Positions 10,977 to 23,080 of a DNA stretch of 64,000 nt are shown piece by piece. The stretch lies in NCBI GenBank assembly GCA_963281255.1, contig OY725496.1:2418001-2482000 (forward strand), written 5' to 3'. A model generated the notes under the pieces. That model was not told the DNA's origin. It saw only the letters and a program-made list of their open reading frames with translations, and did not search any database. How positions within the stretch are numbered: position 1 is the first letter of the stretch; every line of letters starts with the position of its first letter. This DNA comes from Aphrocallistes beatrix (lineage: Eukaryota; Porifera; Hexactinellida; Sceptrulophora; Aphrocallistidae). Both the position numbers and the translations under genes were made by a program.

Positions 10977-13900
10977 GGTTGGTGTTTCCTTCCAGAAGTA
11001 ACTTTAAAAGTTTTCATTATTTTCTCCTGAAATTTTAAGTGGAAACTATTCTCGATGAGTTATCTGAAAGAATACACTTTTCGGGAGCCCAAGAAGTAAG
11101 AGAAAATTTTTTTTTTCCCAAATGACCTAATTTATAGAGGACATTCAAGGAAACTTAAATGCCTTATGCCTCTTTTACTCAATTATTCTTGCACAAAATG
11201 GTTGAATAAAGAAAATAATAGGAATAGAATTTTCAATTTTAACCAAAATAATTTTTTCTTTCAAATTTCGTTTATACAAAATTTAGGGGCAGATTTTCGT
11301 GATGAAAAATATTTTAACTTTTTTCTAAAGTAGAATATCAAAATCTGTCTCTATCATTTTGTTCTACGTGACGAGATCTTTCTAAAACCGTCGAGTTTTT
11401 AACTCTACGACCTTTGCAACTAGAGATTCCTCCTTTGTAAAATTGATTTTTTTTAAGTGCTAAAAATAGGCTACAAAGCAATTTTCTTCGGAAAGGCTTG
11501 ATTTCCATGTGTTTTTACTGTATTCTGATAATAAATAACATCAAAACATCCTAAATCAACAGCTTATAGTAGTACTTAAGGATACCGCCCTCGAAAAAAC
11601 ATATGATTTGCATTACAGCATACGATGAAAGTAGAGCTATAAGAGATGTTATGCGTGGGGAGGTATCTCCATCAAGAAATACTGGCACATTCCAAACCGT
11701 TTTTGATTCTCATTTCTAGATTTTGAGATACAGTGTCTCAAAGTCTGTTTTTTTAATTTTCCGCTAGCACATCTTAATGGTAGAAATTTAGGCAATCAAT
11801 GAATTGTTTAGGACATACCAAGGATTCAAACGCTTCCAAAATCGAATCATAGATAGTCTACCATATTTGCAACTTCATAGGACCAGAAGAAAGTTAAAAT
11901 GACAAATATTGTAAATTTTATCGGTGTCCGAAAAAAAAGGGGCAAAAAACGGCGAAAAATGTCTGTTTTTTTGGGGAAATCATGAATAAAATCACCGAGT
12001 TAGAATATATCCAAAAAATGGTGGTCCTACGTTCATCGCCTAATGATATGAAACAACTCTTGAAATTTTCAAACTTCTATCTCAAACCAAATTTGAGAAA
12101 TAATTCTGTAAAGACGGTCAATTTTGAAATTTTAAAGTCCCGAGATATAGAGATTTTAAGTTTAGGTGTTAAGAAGAATGTAAAATGAGTTATTAATAAT
12201 GCACATAAGCATCCACAGACATTTATTCGCATCCATACTGCTGATTTAGGTATATTAAAGCGAAATATTTACCAAAAATAGCAAAAGTACCCTGAAAATA
12301 CACAAATTTCCTTGAGGCCCCTAACTCCGAATATTTTGAGATAATTGTGGATAATATTTCATATTCCTGGCACTGCGAAGTATAATCTATCAGTTTAGAA
12401 TGAATAAAGAGCTTCCAAAAAGTATATTAGGAAGTTAGAGCGAAAGTCTACGACTTTTAGTTTCGAAGTTAGGATTTTCGAAAAATGCTACGTCATCATA
12501 TGACAAAAATCTAAAACTTAACATTCCATCGGGTGTAGTGCAATTATTATCAAAGAATCATATATGTACACTCATAAAAAGTATATTAGGAAGTGAGAAC
12601 TAAGAATTTGGACTTGTATTTACAAAGATAGAGAGATATCTCTTTTTGGACCCTAAATGGGGTTTTTGACCGATTCTGCGAGGTACAAGGCCAGAACTTT
12701 TAAAATAATTATCAAAAGTTCTCCAATTTTTCTGTACATATTATTAACGGCAATTGTATTCACTATTTAGCATAATAGCTAAATTTGGACACATATTTAA
12801 TGATTAGATTCGCCATTTTCTAATAGATTCAAAGTTCTCCATAGAATTTGTATTACAATTAAATCAATGATAAGTCGAGAATTATTTATTTTTTGACAAA
12901 GGAATGTTCGAGGAACCTATATATTTTCGCATATATCCTTTTATTTAAGGATATAATATATTATATATCTACAATAGTTTTTAAGATATGACATCAGCCT
13001 CTTTCGGGACCTTAGAGGGATATTATGGCCGAACTTTACCTATAATATGCGATATCTCAAGAACAAATGGTCGGATCCGAACAAATTTTTTTTGAAACGA
13101 TCAGAATTTTATTTCTGACCCAGTGATCGCTAAATATCTGAGATCAAACTTGCGATTTCCCGAGGATTATATAAATGAACTCCCTTATAGAGCTATTTTG
13201 TTTGGATTTTATTTGCCCATTCTTTTAAATCTTTGTGTTTTATAATCTCCAAAGGTGCTAATACAATGTTAAGGTTTATATCATTTAAAAAATATCAAAT
13301 AAGTTAAAAACTAATTGGTAAATGAGTCAAAATCCTCTAATAATTTTTCAATTTTTATTAGCGCTAAACTTTAGGGAGTTATTTCGCAAAAAATACAAAA
13401 AAATGCCGTCCAAATAGTGCTATCAGATGGTAGACCGATCAGTAATACAATGAAATTAGCAATAAAACATTTTTCAGTTTTTTTTTACGCCAGGCAAGAT
13501 TTTTCGAGGGCGGTGTCCTTAACTTCAAAATATGACATGTCAAATATTTTCACATCATGACACCTTTCAAAAGTGTGAAAAAGTTGACAGTTATCACTGG
13601 GGGCCCAAAAATGACCATGTCCGACAGTTTCTGCCAAAATCCCATACCTATAACTTTATTTGACTATGCCAGGTCGTTATTTTAATACTGAATTCGTACT
13701 CAGCACTAAATTTCCAGCAATTTTATATATATAGTGACCATATTTGGAAATATTTTTGGTTGCCTTTTCCTAGCAACGGTCAGGAATGTTAAAAAATTCC
13801 TGGCTGTTGCTAGGCACGGTCAAACAAAAATGTTTCCAAATATGGTCAATATATTTATCAAATTGGTGGAAATCTAGTGCTGAGCATGAATTCAGCATTA

Positions 13901-14138
13901 AAAAGATGATCTGGCACTGTTAAAAGAAGTTATAGCTGTGGGACTTTTCGCATTTAAAATGTGTCGTTTTTAGAGCAACACCAGGTGATCCAAGTGGCTC
14001 AAAGTGGCGAAATATTGGGGGTGGAGTTATAAAAATCGGGATTATTGTTTAGAACCCCTATAAGGATCTAAAAATGATAAAAAAGCAATTTGGGCACATT
14101 TTTAATAAAAAACAAGTTTCGCATAGGAAACACCAACC
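10977..14138 (+). mobile_element. Family G element carrying a family E element
   Basis: Ends GGTTGGTGTTTCC and GGAAACACCAACC, TTAA at 10973-10976 and 14139-14142. It is inserted in the loop of a palindrome whose arms lie at about 10885-10972 and 14143-14225 (TTTCCAGCAATTTGATATAT and its complement). In its own interior, family E copy 11580-13518 has been inserted. Without that insert the element is about 1.2 kb, like 46552-47723. Confidence 0.8.
11580..13518 (+). mobile_element. Family E element inside family G
   Basis: Ends GGATACCGCCCTCGAAAAA and TTTTTCGAGGGCGGTGTCC with TTAA at 11576-11579 and 13519-13522. The empty site is present in G copy 46552-47723 (near 47130-47160, minus strand), which reads GCAGTACTTAACATC with a single TTAA. 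This demonstrates TTAA target duplication. It is 1939 bp long with no recognised protein; the 68-codon frame at 11982 is a chance frame in the repeat. Confidence 0.85.
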
Positions 14139-14254
14139 TTAACATTCCTGACCGTTGCTAGGAAAAGGCAACCAAAAATATTTCCAAATATGGTCAATAT
14201 AGTATATATCAAATTGCTGGAAATTTAGTGCTGAGTACGAATTCAGTATTAAAA

Positions 14255-15480
14255 AATATTGAGACATGCCAAACAGTTTTTGGTTCACATTTCTAGTTTT
14301 TGAGTTACAGCGTCTCAAAGTAGGATTTTTCCGTTTTTCCCTAGCACATCTTAATGGTAAGCCCTCCTCCACGTAAGCCTCCTCCACATGTTTGGATCAA
14401 TTGCTTCGAAAATTAATTCATATATAGTCTATCAAATTTGCTATCGCATAGAACCAAAAGAAAGTTAAAATAACCAAAATTGTTAATTTTATAGGGGTTT
14501 GAAAAAAAAGCCAAAAAAGCCCGATTTTCATTGGAAATCAGCAATAAAATCACAAATTTATAGGATATCGAAAATCGAGTGGTCCTACGCTCATATGGAA
14601 CAACTCCTGAAATTTTCAAACCTCTATCTCAAAGCAATTTTGAGCTCAATTTTGGAATTTTAAAGTCCCGAGATATAGGGATTTGAAGTTTTAACGTTAA
14701 GAACGATGTAAAATGAGCTATAAACGATAAATTAAAGCATCTATGGGCATTTAATCGCATGTATACTAATGAATTAGATGTATTCCAACATATTTTGGTG
14801 AAAATAGCAAAATTATACTGAAAATTCACAAATTACCTTGAGGCCTCTAACCCCGAATATTTTGAGCCAATTAGGGAATATAATTCATATTCCTAGCACT
14901 ACAAAGTATAATTTATCGGTCTAGAATGAATAAAGAGCTTCTAAAAGGAATATTAGGAAGTTAGAGCGAGAGTCTGCGACTTTTAGTTTTCAAGTTAGGA
15001 TTTTCGAAAAATGCTACGTCATCATGTGATAAAAATTTAAAACTTAGCATTCCATTCCATGTAGTACTTATTATTTAAGAATCAGATATATACCGTCTTG
15101 TAAAGTATATTAGGAATTGAGAGCTACGCATTTGGGTATATACTTCCCGAGATATGGAAGAATCTGTTTTTGGACCATAAATGGGGGGCTTTGACCGAAT
15201 TTTGGAGATAAATGCTTTGAACTTCCAAATAATCATGTTGAGTGCTTCAAAATTTCTGTATACATAGCTAGTGACTACTGCATTGTTTTTTGAGTATAAT
15301 AGCTACTTTTGGGAACTTATTTCATGACAAGATTCGCCATTTTCTAATATATTCAAAGTTCTTCATAGAATTTGTATTACAATAAAATCGATGATAAGTC
15401 AAGAAATATTTACTTTTTGACAAAGAGATGTTTGAGGAACCTATATATTATCATATATATCCTTTCATTTAAGCAATTTT
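14255..15480 (+). repeat. Family E internal fragment
   Basis: Collinear with the interior of the E copies (AGTTTTTGAGTTACAGCGTC near 14295, the ATGTAAAATGAG region near 14706, CCTATATATTATCATATATA near 15437), without either terminal repeat. It lies inside the CAAT-flanked composite. Confidence 0.7.
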
Positions 15481-15489
15481 TTTCTTACT

Positions 15490-16110
15490 TCTATAAGTTT
15501 TTTATTTCTGATTTTTTTTTTTTCTAGAATTTAGATTTTAATATACATTTTTTATTAATGACTAAGAAATGGTTGGATATTTTATATTAGCGTATTATTA
15601 CATGATTGTGTTCGAAGTATGATAAATTTTACATTCCTAGCCAATATTGGGAGTTTCAGATGGCTTCGAGTACAATAACGTTTCAAATTTTTCAATTTAT
15701 ATGAATAAAAATCCCAATATAATATATTTTTTTTATTCCGGGGATTATTTTTTTCAATCCTAAATAAGAACAAAAAAATTTTTTTAATCCTTAAAAGATA
15801 CACTGATTTCAATGAACAAGAACTCCATTTTGAGCATTTCAAATGACTATTAATACATCGGACCACCCATCCATTCGATAAATTGTATTATTAGCAGTTA
15901 ACTACCCAAAACCACCAAGGAGCTATTGGAATTATTTTATCCCAAAATGCATTTAAGTCCTGTTAATCCCATCTGATCAAGAAGAAGAGCCTCCCTACCA
16001 GTGTTTTCTAGTTCTCTAAGTAATAAAACTTCTTCTTTTCTTCTTTTTTTTCAAAATGTTTAGTAATAAATAAATAGTTTGGGGTAGTTACTACAAAGAG
16101 ATAAATCCCA
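15490..16110. other. No recognised gene
   Basis: AT-rich interior of the CAAT composite. It has a 94-codon minus-strand frame (15582-15866) of low-complexity Lys/Leu/Phe composition without motifs, which I treat as chance. Confidence 0.35.
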
Positions 16111-17028
16111 GGTGCAAATTAGTTAAGTTTAAGAAGTTTAGTGAATAAGGCCCCTGCAATCTAATCACAGAAATAATCAAATAATTATCATCTTGAAGAT
16201 CAGCATGTTTAGTTATGCTGCAATGAGGAAAGTCGAGCATAGGGGAAAAATAAATAAGGCACCTCATAGAATGATTATTCGAAAAGCTTTTTTTAATGAG
16301 AGATAACAGGTAAATGAAAAAACATAATTAGGGTTACTCCACTAAGATTTAAAGATACTATCATTGAGGAAAGGAGGGTGATAGAGCGTGAACGAAAAGC
16401 ATTATACAGGTCAGGAAATCGCACAAGACTAGAAACTACGGAAAAATATTCTCCATCTATGAATGCATACTCCAGCAAGGCTATCGATCGGGCGAAACGT
16501 TATCTGCCTGGAAGCAGTGGCGTAGCTAGGGGGGGCAGCCGGGGCCAGGCCCCGGTTAGCGCAGCCGAGGCCCCGCTTGTCGCACTTAGGGAGGGGCCTA
16601 CTCTCTCAGTATTTCAATCCTGGGGGCCCTGGGCCCTACTGAAATAGTTAGAACAAGTAGGACGTGCAAGCCTATTCTTTTCTAATGGATACCGCTACTT
16701 TACTGGTCTATTATTGTTCTAAACAATTGTCGAATACTTGCCAAAATGTGGAATTCATGGTTTAAGAAATTACAGAATTGGGAAATTATGGTCAAGAAAT
16801 TACACAATATGGGAATTATGGTCTAAGAAATTACACAATATTGGAATTATGGTCTAAGAAATTAAACAATATTGGAATTATGGTATAAGAAATTACACAA
16901 TGGGATTATAATTGATGTAAGCGTTTTTACTACATCATAGTTGGATTTTAAAAAGTATAAAATATGGTGTGTTTTTTGCTAATTCAATTCCATCACAACT
17001 TATATTAGTCAATAATCAAATCACATAA

Positions 17029-19905
17029 ATGGCCAAGAGAATTACCTTGACTAGTTTATGGAGTACAGAGCCTCTAACCAAGGATAATGAGAATAAGGAA
17101 AGCTCAAGCACACTAGAGAGAGAAATTCAGTTGACTGAGTCCCAACTACGAGTTGACCAAGCTGAAATGACCTCATCCAGTGATGACGAATGTGTGAACA
17201 TTCAAGCACTGTTACAAGATTCAACAACATCGAGTAGTGCAGAGCAGAGGTTGGAGAGTGGCATTATCCCCACAATTACAACTGAGGATTGTCAAGGTGA
17301 GATATGATATAGAAAACATTATTATATGCCTCTTTATATTTCAATAGTACTATATCACTGTAGATATTGCGCTGTACTTAACTGATGTCCCGAAGCAACC
17401 CTCGTATTAAATTCCCTACAACTAAGTTTGGAGAAAAGCTCCGTTCATTTAATCCAGATTGGTATATGACCCACAATTGGCATGAATATTCTGTTAACCG
17501 AGATGCAGCCTATTGCTTTCCTTGTCGGTGGTTTTCCAGTCGCTTGAATCGGTCAGATGCACCTTTCACGAAAATTGGTTTTAGGGACTGGAAACATGCT
17601 ACTGGTCAAAATGGAAGATTGATTGAGCACAGAAAGAGTATGGTACATGTAGAAGCTGTCCATACTTGGGAAGAATACAAGCTCAACCTTCAGCGTGGAA
17701 CAACAATAAATCAAAGTCTAGACAAAATTGGAATGAACGTGATAAAGGAAAATCGCCACTATATCAAAACCATTTCGGAGATCATCCTTCTATGCACAAG
17801 GCAAGATATAGCACTAAGGGGACATGATGAGACTGAAGAGTCTTTGAATCCTGGAAATTTTCGATCGTTACTGACTTTTATTAGTAATCATGATCAGATA
17901 GTGCGGATTCGTATCAAGGAAGGGCCACAGAATTCAAAGTATACTACACCTGAAATTCAAAACGAGCTATTGGGTGTAATGGGCGATGTGGTTTTGCAGA
18001 CTATATCTAATGAGGTCCAAAATCACTCTATAAGTATATTTGTAACAAGCGCGCTTCGCGCTTGCTTGTGCTGCGCGGCTGGCGGACACTTCGTGTCCGC
18101 CGGAGGCTCCCTTCGAGCGCCTGGAGTCACATTGGTTAATTATAAGGGAGATAACATCTCTAAATATGTCTGTTCTACTGTGCTAATCGATATCACTCGA
18201 AAAATCACCAAATTTGTCAATTTTAAAATTTTTGATGCGTATTGATGACGTCATAACAAAGTGATGAGTCATCATTTTTTGATGAAAGTCGCATCATATG
18301 TGAGGTATGTTAGTATACAGATTCTATTAAAATTTCAGCCTTCTATCTCCTATAATGGCTGAGTTATGCCCGAATAACTGTGTTGCTTAACTTTTTAAAA
18401 TGTGACAATGACGTCATAATTCCATGATGAGTCGACATTTTGCTCTGAACTCAGAACTTACTGGAGCCATAGCCAAAAGACTCCCACATGCCAAAAATCA
18501 GCCTTCTGCGCCCGGCAGTTTCTTCAATCAATTCGTTACAGATATATATATATATACAATCATCGAGTTTTAATAGTAAGGATGTGATTCAAAGCTGCAA
18601 CCTATTTCCCGAAAACTGTGTATGCCAGTGCTAGGACGGAGCATCTGTTATGAGCGGCAGGTGTTCAGGTGTCCAGGCGCGATTTAAAGCATCTGCTCCA
18701 ATGGCCTTATATATACATTGCTGTGCACATCGCTTGAACCTTGTTCTTGTCGACTCCATTAAGGGTGTACCCATAGCACAGGACTTTTTCTCGTTATTGG
18801 AAGCAGTGTATGTATTCATATCCTCTGGAAAGTTTAATTCCCTCTTCGAGAAAATTCAAGTGGAAAAAATGCCAGGAAAACAGCCACGTCGACTGAAACG
18901 CCTAATTGAAACACGTTGGGCATGTCGTTTTGAGGCGATTAAGACTTTCAAAGAGACTTTTGGAGCCCTGTTATAACTACTCTTGAGACCATTTCTGATG
19001 GTGTGCAGCGAGATCGAGCAATTGAGGCAAAAGGACTTCTTCTTCAGATATCTGAATACAAATTCGTGTTGTGCTTAGTGATGTTTAACCATCTTTTCAG
19101 TTTGACGAACGGTTTGTCAAAGTCACTTCAGGATCCTGACCTTGATTTTAGTGCTGCAATGTCATTAATTGATGCAACTATTGAAAGTCTTCAGACTTAC
19201 AGATCAGAGAAACAGTGGAAAGAAATTTGGAATGAAGCTCTGATGTTTGCAGATAATCACGATATCGAAATTAGCAGGTTTCCACGAAAAAGAAGGCACA
19301 AATTACCAGCTAAACTGTGTGATGCATTAGTCACTACCACTGTTGGACATTGAGAAGAGCTTACAACTGAGGATCAATACTGTGTTACAATTTATTATCG
19401 TGTACTTGATTGCATGATAGATGAACTGAACAAGCGTTTTAATAATGAATCAAAGTTGTGCATGAAAGGAATTTCAGCTTGCTCACCCAAGTCTAGGGAT
19501 TTCTTGCCTTTACCACGATCAAGCCTATGCTTGTAAATTACAAAATTTAAGAGGCAGATGTACAAATTGAGTTGATGCAGGCAAATAAAGTTCTGAGAAA
19601 TGAACACATGGAAGATATTTATGATGTTATTGACAAACTAAGACCATTAAAGGCAGCGTTTCCAGAGTTGTTACGATTACTGGACATAGCGTTAACAATT
19701 GCTGTTAGTAGTGCAGCTTGTGAACGTTCTTTTTCTTCTCTCAAATGAACGAAGACCATATCTGCGCTCAACCATGAGCCAATTACGGCTAAATAATCTA
19801 GCCAAGTTGTCTATAGAGAGCGATATTGCTGCTACTCTTCCATTGGAAGTAGTCGTGGATAGGTTTGCTGATCAACACAGAAATCGCAGGATATGCTTGT
19901 TGTGA
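17029..19905 (+). pseudogene. hAT transposase (ZMYM1-like), broken
   Basis: The transposase would cut and paste the surrounding hAT element. The N-terminal part (17029-17295, Ser/Glu-rich) ends at CAAGGTGAGA, a possible donor, with CTGTAG at 17358-17363 as acceptor. The TTF-type zinc finger follows (FNPDWYMTHNW, AYCFPCRWF, GFRDWKHATG; frame starting 17385). After IQNELLGVMGDVVLQTI (near 17955-18005) about 90 residues of the core are missing, replaced by a family A copy. The protein resumes with DGASVMSGRCSG near 18637-18670, CCAHRLNLV near 18720, then the C-terminal dimerisation motif SSAACERSFSSLK near 19709-19747 and RLNNLAKLSIES near 19785-19820. Breaks: stop near 17405, TAG before DGASVMSG, stops near 19500-19620, frameshift at about 19747. 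Non-functional. Confidence 0.9.
18046..18581 (-). mobile_element. Family A Helitron-like copy inside hAT transposase
   Basis: On the minus strand it starts TCCTTACTATTAAAACTCG after A and ends GCGAAGCGCGCTTG before T, with no target duplication. The (TA)n leader follows the 5' end, and the GGCGGACACGAAGTGTCCGCC hairpin lies about 35 bases from the 3' end. It interrupts the hAT transposase frame, so it is younger than that element. Confidence 0.8.
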
Positions 19906-20274
19906 TTTGTTTCAATCAGTTTGATTATATTTAGAACCTATTTGTACTTTAATATACCCAGTACGTACACTATTATAATACATGATCGTTTGACTATAGT
20001 ATACTACCAATAACAATAATGCCCCAGTTGTGTTTAAAAGTGGTTGAGTGCCCCAAGTGTGCCCAGGTTGAAGTCGAGATCTGGCTACGCCACTGCCTGG
20101 AAGGAAGTCCAAGGAAAAAGAGAGCAATAATAAAACCTCGCATTTTAGGAGTAAACAGCCATCTTCTAATAGTTCTTAACAGCGGGGAATTTGGGGGAAA
20201 TTTAATTGCCAAATTGGGTAAAAGACTAAACTTGCGTAGGTATTTACAAATGTGACAAATGTAAAAAGTAATTT

Positions 20275-20735
20275 GCTCAATATCCAACGCTATTAGTCTA
20301 AAACCTGCTCATACTCTTGCAAGTTTCACTTGTATCATACCACAAAATCTGTCTTTGTTACAGCAATTTTTAGAAAAAGCTGGGGCCTAATCCCATAGAT
20401 CTCCAATATTATTGGTCCGCTTCACTCAATCTAATACAAAATTGAAGAGCATACATCACGGTGTATGGTCACCCAGTGATCAGATCCCAACACGCCGATG
20501 AGAGGGGCTGTCCTTCTGAGCTATTATGTATTTCAGAACGACAAAATTAGAAGAATGTGGGCAAATTAGAAACAAATTTAAAGTCTCGGGACCCCATTTG
20601 GGGGCTTGCAGCGCCGCTCAGACCCTTGCTAGCTGCTAGGCCCCGCCAACAGAAAATCCTCTGAAGAGAGGAAATGATGCTTAAAATTTGGCAAGTGGGT
20701 AATACGATTGTTTCAGTAAAGAACCCCTATTCTAA
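20275..20735 (-). repeat. Unclassified dispersed repeat C, copy 2
   Basis: Minus-strand counterpart of 4340-4885, collinear through GGGGCCTAGCAGCTAGC, the GACAGCCCCTCTCATCGGCG region and CTAATAGCGTTGGATATTG. Copy 1 has about 8 extra bases near 4448. No ends recognised. Confidence 0.65.
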
Positions 20736-21255
20736 CAGGAAACGTATTACACTTTGACCCGAGCATTACCTAATTCTATACAAACTGCAGTGAAACAGGA
20801 ATATGAATGAGCTAACTATCACACACCACAAGCATCATGAAAAAGGGATACAATTACTGTCAGATAAAATGGAGATGTATACGAGTCAAATGGACGAGGT
20901 AGCTGTTTAAAAAAAGATGGCAGATTGATCAAAAATGCAATGGCAAAGTTTCGCTGACCAACTAAAAAAAACAACTCTCGGGAGATTGCAATATGCAATG
21001 GTGCCACTGTTGAGCGGGCAGGATAATCTTTAAATCACAGGACTCGAAAATCACTGACAAGACGATCGTCTGAACTTGGTTGGCATCAGTAGGTCATCTC
21101 TCTGGCGTACCATGTCTCAAAACTTTTAAATTATATCCACTATTGATTCTGGGGATCGTAAAATTATCATCTGAATCCACAAGAAAAACCCTTAGTCCTA
21201 AATCAACCACTTGGTGTACTTAAGTGAAAAGGGGTCATCCGTATTGGTTTGAAGG
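20736..21255. other. No recognised gene
   Basis: Unassigned sequence without recognisable repeats or coding motifs. Confidence 0.35.
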
Positions 21256-21263
21256 TTTATGGG

Positions 21264-21552
21264 CAGCGGTGTTTTGCCAAAAATAGAAGTGGGGGGCGCT
21301 TCCTTCCCGTAAAAAAGTTATATGTTTTTTCGTGAGACTTTAATCCCCTGATGGTATAGAAATGGTGATAATAAGAAAGAGAAAAAGAATATGGTTAGTT
21401 TAAAATGGAAACAATTGATTTGAATTTGTTATGCTACGTAATACATTCTAAGGCTAAAATTAAAATGGTAGTCAGCATGAGATAAGGAGCGCCCCCCAAG
21501 CGAAAAAAGTAGGGGGCAGCGCCCCTCCGCGCCCCCCCCCAAAACACCACTG
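21264..21552. mobile_element. 289-bp hAT-type MITE
   Basis: Ends CAGCGGTGTTTTG and CAAAACACCACTG, with the perfect 8-bp duplication TTTATGGG at 21256-21263 and 21553-21560. C- and G-runs lie just inside each end. No coding capacity. The 8-bp duplication and CAGxGGxG ends fit the hAT superfamily. Confidence 0.85.
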
Positions 21553-21560
21553 TTTATGGG

Positions 21561-22066
21561 CCGAACAACTACTGTCAATCACGACTAACTTGCATTGACT
21601 AACATGGATCGATTTGGGACGATTCCCCCTCTTTATCTCGGCATTCACACCTTTTGCCTCTATCACTAAGTACAGAGCTGAAAATTAGGGTCCAGGAGTC
21701 TTTATCCTTCTCATTTCCCTCTAACACCATGTCACCCTTCGCAACCTGAGGTAGCTAAGCCCCTTTGTTCCTTAGGTTGTTCCTGGCTCACCTACTTTGA
21801 CGATCATTTTGCTTGCTAGTGATTCTAGTTCAGCTGCCGTTTCCTCCAATTGTTATGTTATCCTTGTGGTTACGCTCGCTTGTCCATACCGCCACTTAAG
21901 CCAAGGCTTCAGTTGTCCCGCGCTGTAGTTTCTCTGTGTACTACTGAGTGCGGCGAAAAGAAATCCACGGGGCGGAGTTGCCCTATGTGCTTGTTTCGAT
22001 GTGATAGAATAGAATTTTGACTCTCGGCAATAACATACGTAACGCCCTTCGCTCCTTTTTGACACC
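21561..22066 (-). other. Unassigned; may belong to gypsy remnant
   Basis: GC content is higher than the surroundings and similar to the adjoining reverse transcriptase remnant. On the minus strand it would follow that domain, so it may be decayed pol sequence, but I see no diagnostic motif. Confidence 0.25.
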
Positions 22067-22640
22067 TCATGACCTATGTAGAAACTCTACTTCGTTGCGA
22101 CCGAACTGGTATTTTCTCAACTTAACGTGCAGCTTAGCGCGGAGCAGGCTGGTGAAACAGTCAGAACGTTGGTCTTCAATGTGTTGCTCGAAGTTGCCAG
22201 AATATATGATACAATCATCAAATGATCCCTTGCGCGTTTTGAAGGCTGTCTTCTCAAAATGTATATAACAGAAAATACTGCGAACAAAGCAATATATCCA
22301 AGAGTTCTGTAACTGGGGTACGCTATATGCGTCTTTCTTCGTCGCTTCATTCAATCTGCGGTAGTGTATGGTGAAGCATTTTACAATCTTAGTGACAAAC
22401 ACCACATTGCTCCCCCATGGCAACTTGGACGGCCTGTACAACTGGTTCACTAGTTCATCCAATTGAATGTTGATTTCTTAATCCATTGAGGAGGTGGCTG
22501 GCTTGGTGTTGCTTCGCATGGGGTGGCTTCTCCAGTATTTCTGCTCACAAAACATGTTTCGGTCGGCGTTGTCGTTAAACAAAGTCTCAAACTCTTCTAA
22601 CAATGTAATTAACCTAGTTCATTGTTCATTTTTCAGATCA
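22067..22640 (-). pseudogene. Ty3/gypsy reverse transcriptase remnant
   Basis: Minus-strand fragment of the polymerase polyprotein of a Ty3/gypsy LTR retrotransposon. Diagnostic pieces are LYRPSKLPWGSNVVFVTK and YRRLNEATKKDAYSVPQL (22462 downward), then CIIYSGNFEQHIEDQRS near the end of the palm, then LRKYQFGRNEVEFL. The YxDD-like active-site region and the stretch before it are deleted or shifted: FVRSIFCYIHFEKTAF stands where the fingers and palm should be. Upstream on the minus strand, EEFETLFND near 22600 fits the usual linker before reverse transcriptase, but stops interrupt it. No LTRs were found. Defective fragment only. Confidence 0.75.
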
Positions 22641-22839
22641 GTCTTCTGTCTCACTGACCGCGCACTGGCTAGTGGGTCTCCTCCAGTAGCTTATTCTTGC
22701 ATCTCAATCTTGACCCTGCCAAACGTGCTACTCCAATCTCCCCAGTCAAACGTTACGCGCTCAAACGCTTTGAGGAACTTCCTCCATAGGAATTCCAAAG
22801 TAACCCCTTATTTTCTATAATCTCCTCCCTTTGCTTGAA

Positions 22840-23080
22840 AATTCCTAAATAAATTCCTCTAAATTAGGTAAACTCATCAAAAGCCTGGAAATTGAAAGCT
22901 GATTACGAATATAACAATCAAAAGTTGATTTGAAAGCATATAAATTGGTCAACATTTTATCCAAAAACCGGCGATTTTTGGAGGAACCCTGTAAGACGAT
23001 CCCCTACGATGACCGCATGGAACAATATTTCACACTGGATAAATCAATATTCTCTTATTAGAAATACTAATGAGTATGAA
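22840..23080. other. No recognised gene
   Basis: AT-rich, no motif recognised. Confidence 0.3.

Larger units (their letters stand above)
10385..16156. mobile_element. 5.8-kb compound DNA transposon, CAAT duplication
   Basis: The left end (CAGGGGGGGACCTTATTCAC, 10385 onward) matches the complement of the right end (CAGGGGCCTTATTCACTAAA) for about 30 bp apart from a 4-base indel. CAAT stands on both sides (10381-10384 and 16157-16160). The left subterminal part (about 10410-10610) is full of AAGCAAAACTTAAG motifs in both orientations. The interior is mainly nested E and G elements; 15490-16110 is unique AT-rich sequence with no recognised transposase. Four-base duplications occur in several superfamilies (for example Chapaev and Academ), so the class is open. 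Confidence 0.65.
16515..20095 (+). mobile_element. Complete hAT transposon, 3581 bp
   Basis: Ends are CAGTGGCGTAGCTAGG on the left and GGCTACGCCACTG on the right, with the perfect 8-bp target duplication CCTGGAAG at 16507-16514 and 20096-20103. The interior holds a ZMYM1-like transposase pseudogene (17029-19905), itself split by a family A Helitron-like copy (18046-18581). GC-rich text next to the left end (about 16530-16580) is part of the element. Structural evidence is complete; the element is immobile because the transposase is broken. Confidence 0.93.
16332..20175 (+). pseudogene. Open frame split by a hAT element
   Basis: The sequence 16332-16514 is open in one frame (motifs RFKDTIIEERR, YRSGNRTRLETTEKYSP, AIDRAKRYLPG). 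After the hAT element and one copy of its 8-base duplication are discounted, the same frame continues from 20104 with RKSKEKESNNKTSHF and stops near 20175. The left edge follows AATTAG, a possible splice acceptor. This looks like the last exon of an unrecognised host gene with a charged C-terminus, disrupted by the transposon. The family is unknown to me, and the alternative is a chance frame or an older repeat. Confidence 0.35.

Noticed and set aside
18046-18150. Cys/Gly/Ala-rich peptide in open frames across the GC-rich hairpin (also near 8510, 41035, 49529, 55207, 63180)
   Set aside because: It recurs wherever family A or B tails occur, in various frames, and comes from the structural hairpin rather than from a gene.
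22494-22820. 108-codon plus-strand frame
   Set aside because: Overlaps the minus-strand gypsy remnant and has no motif.
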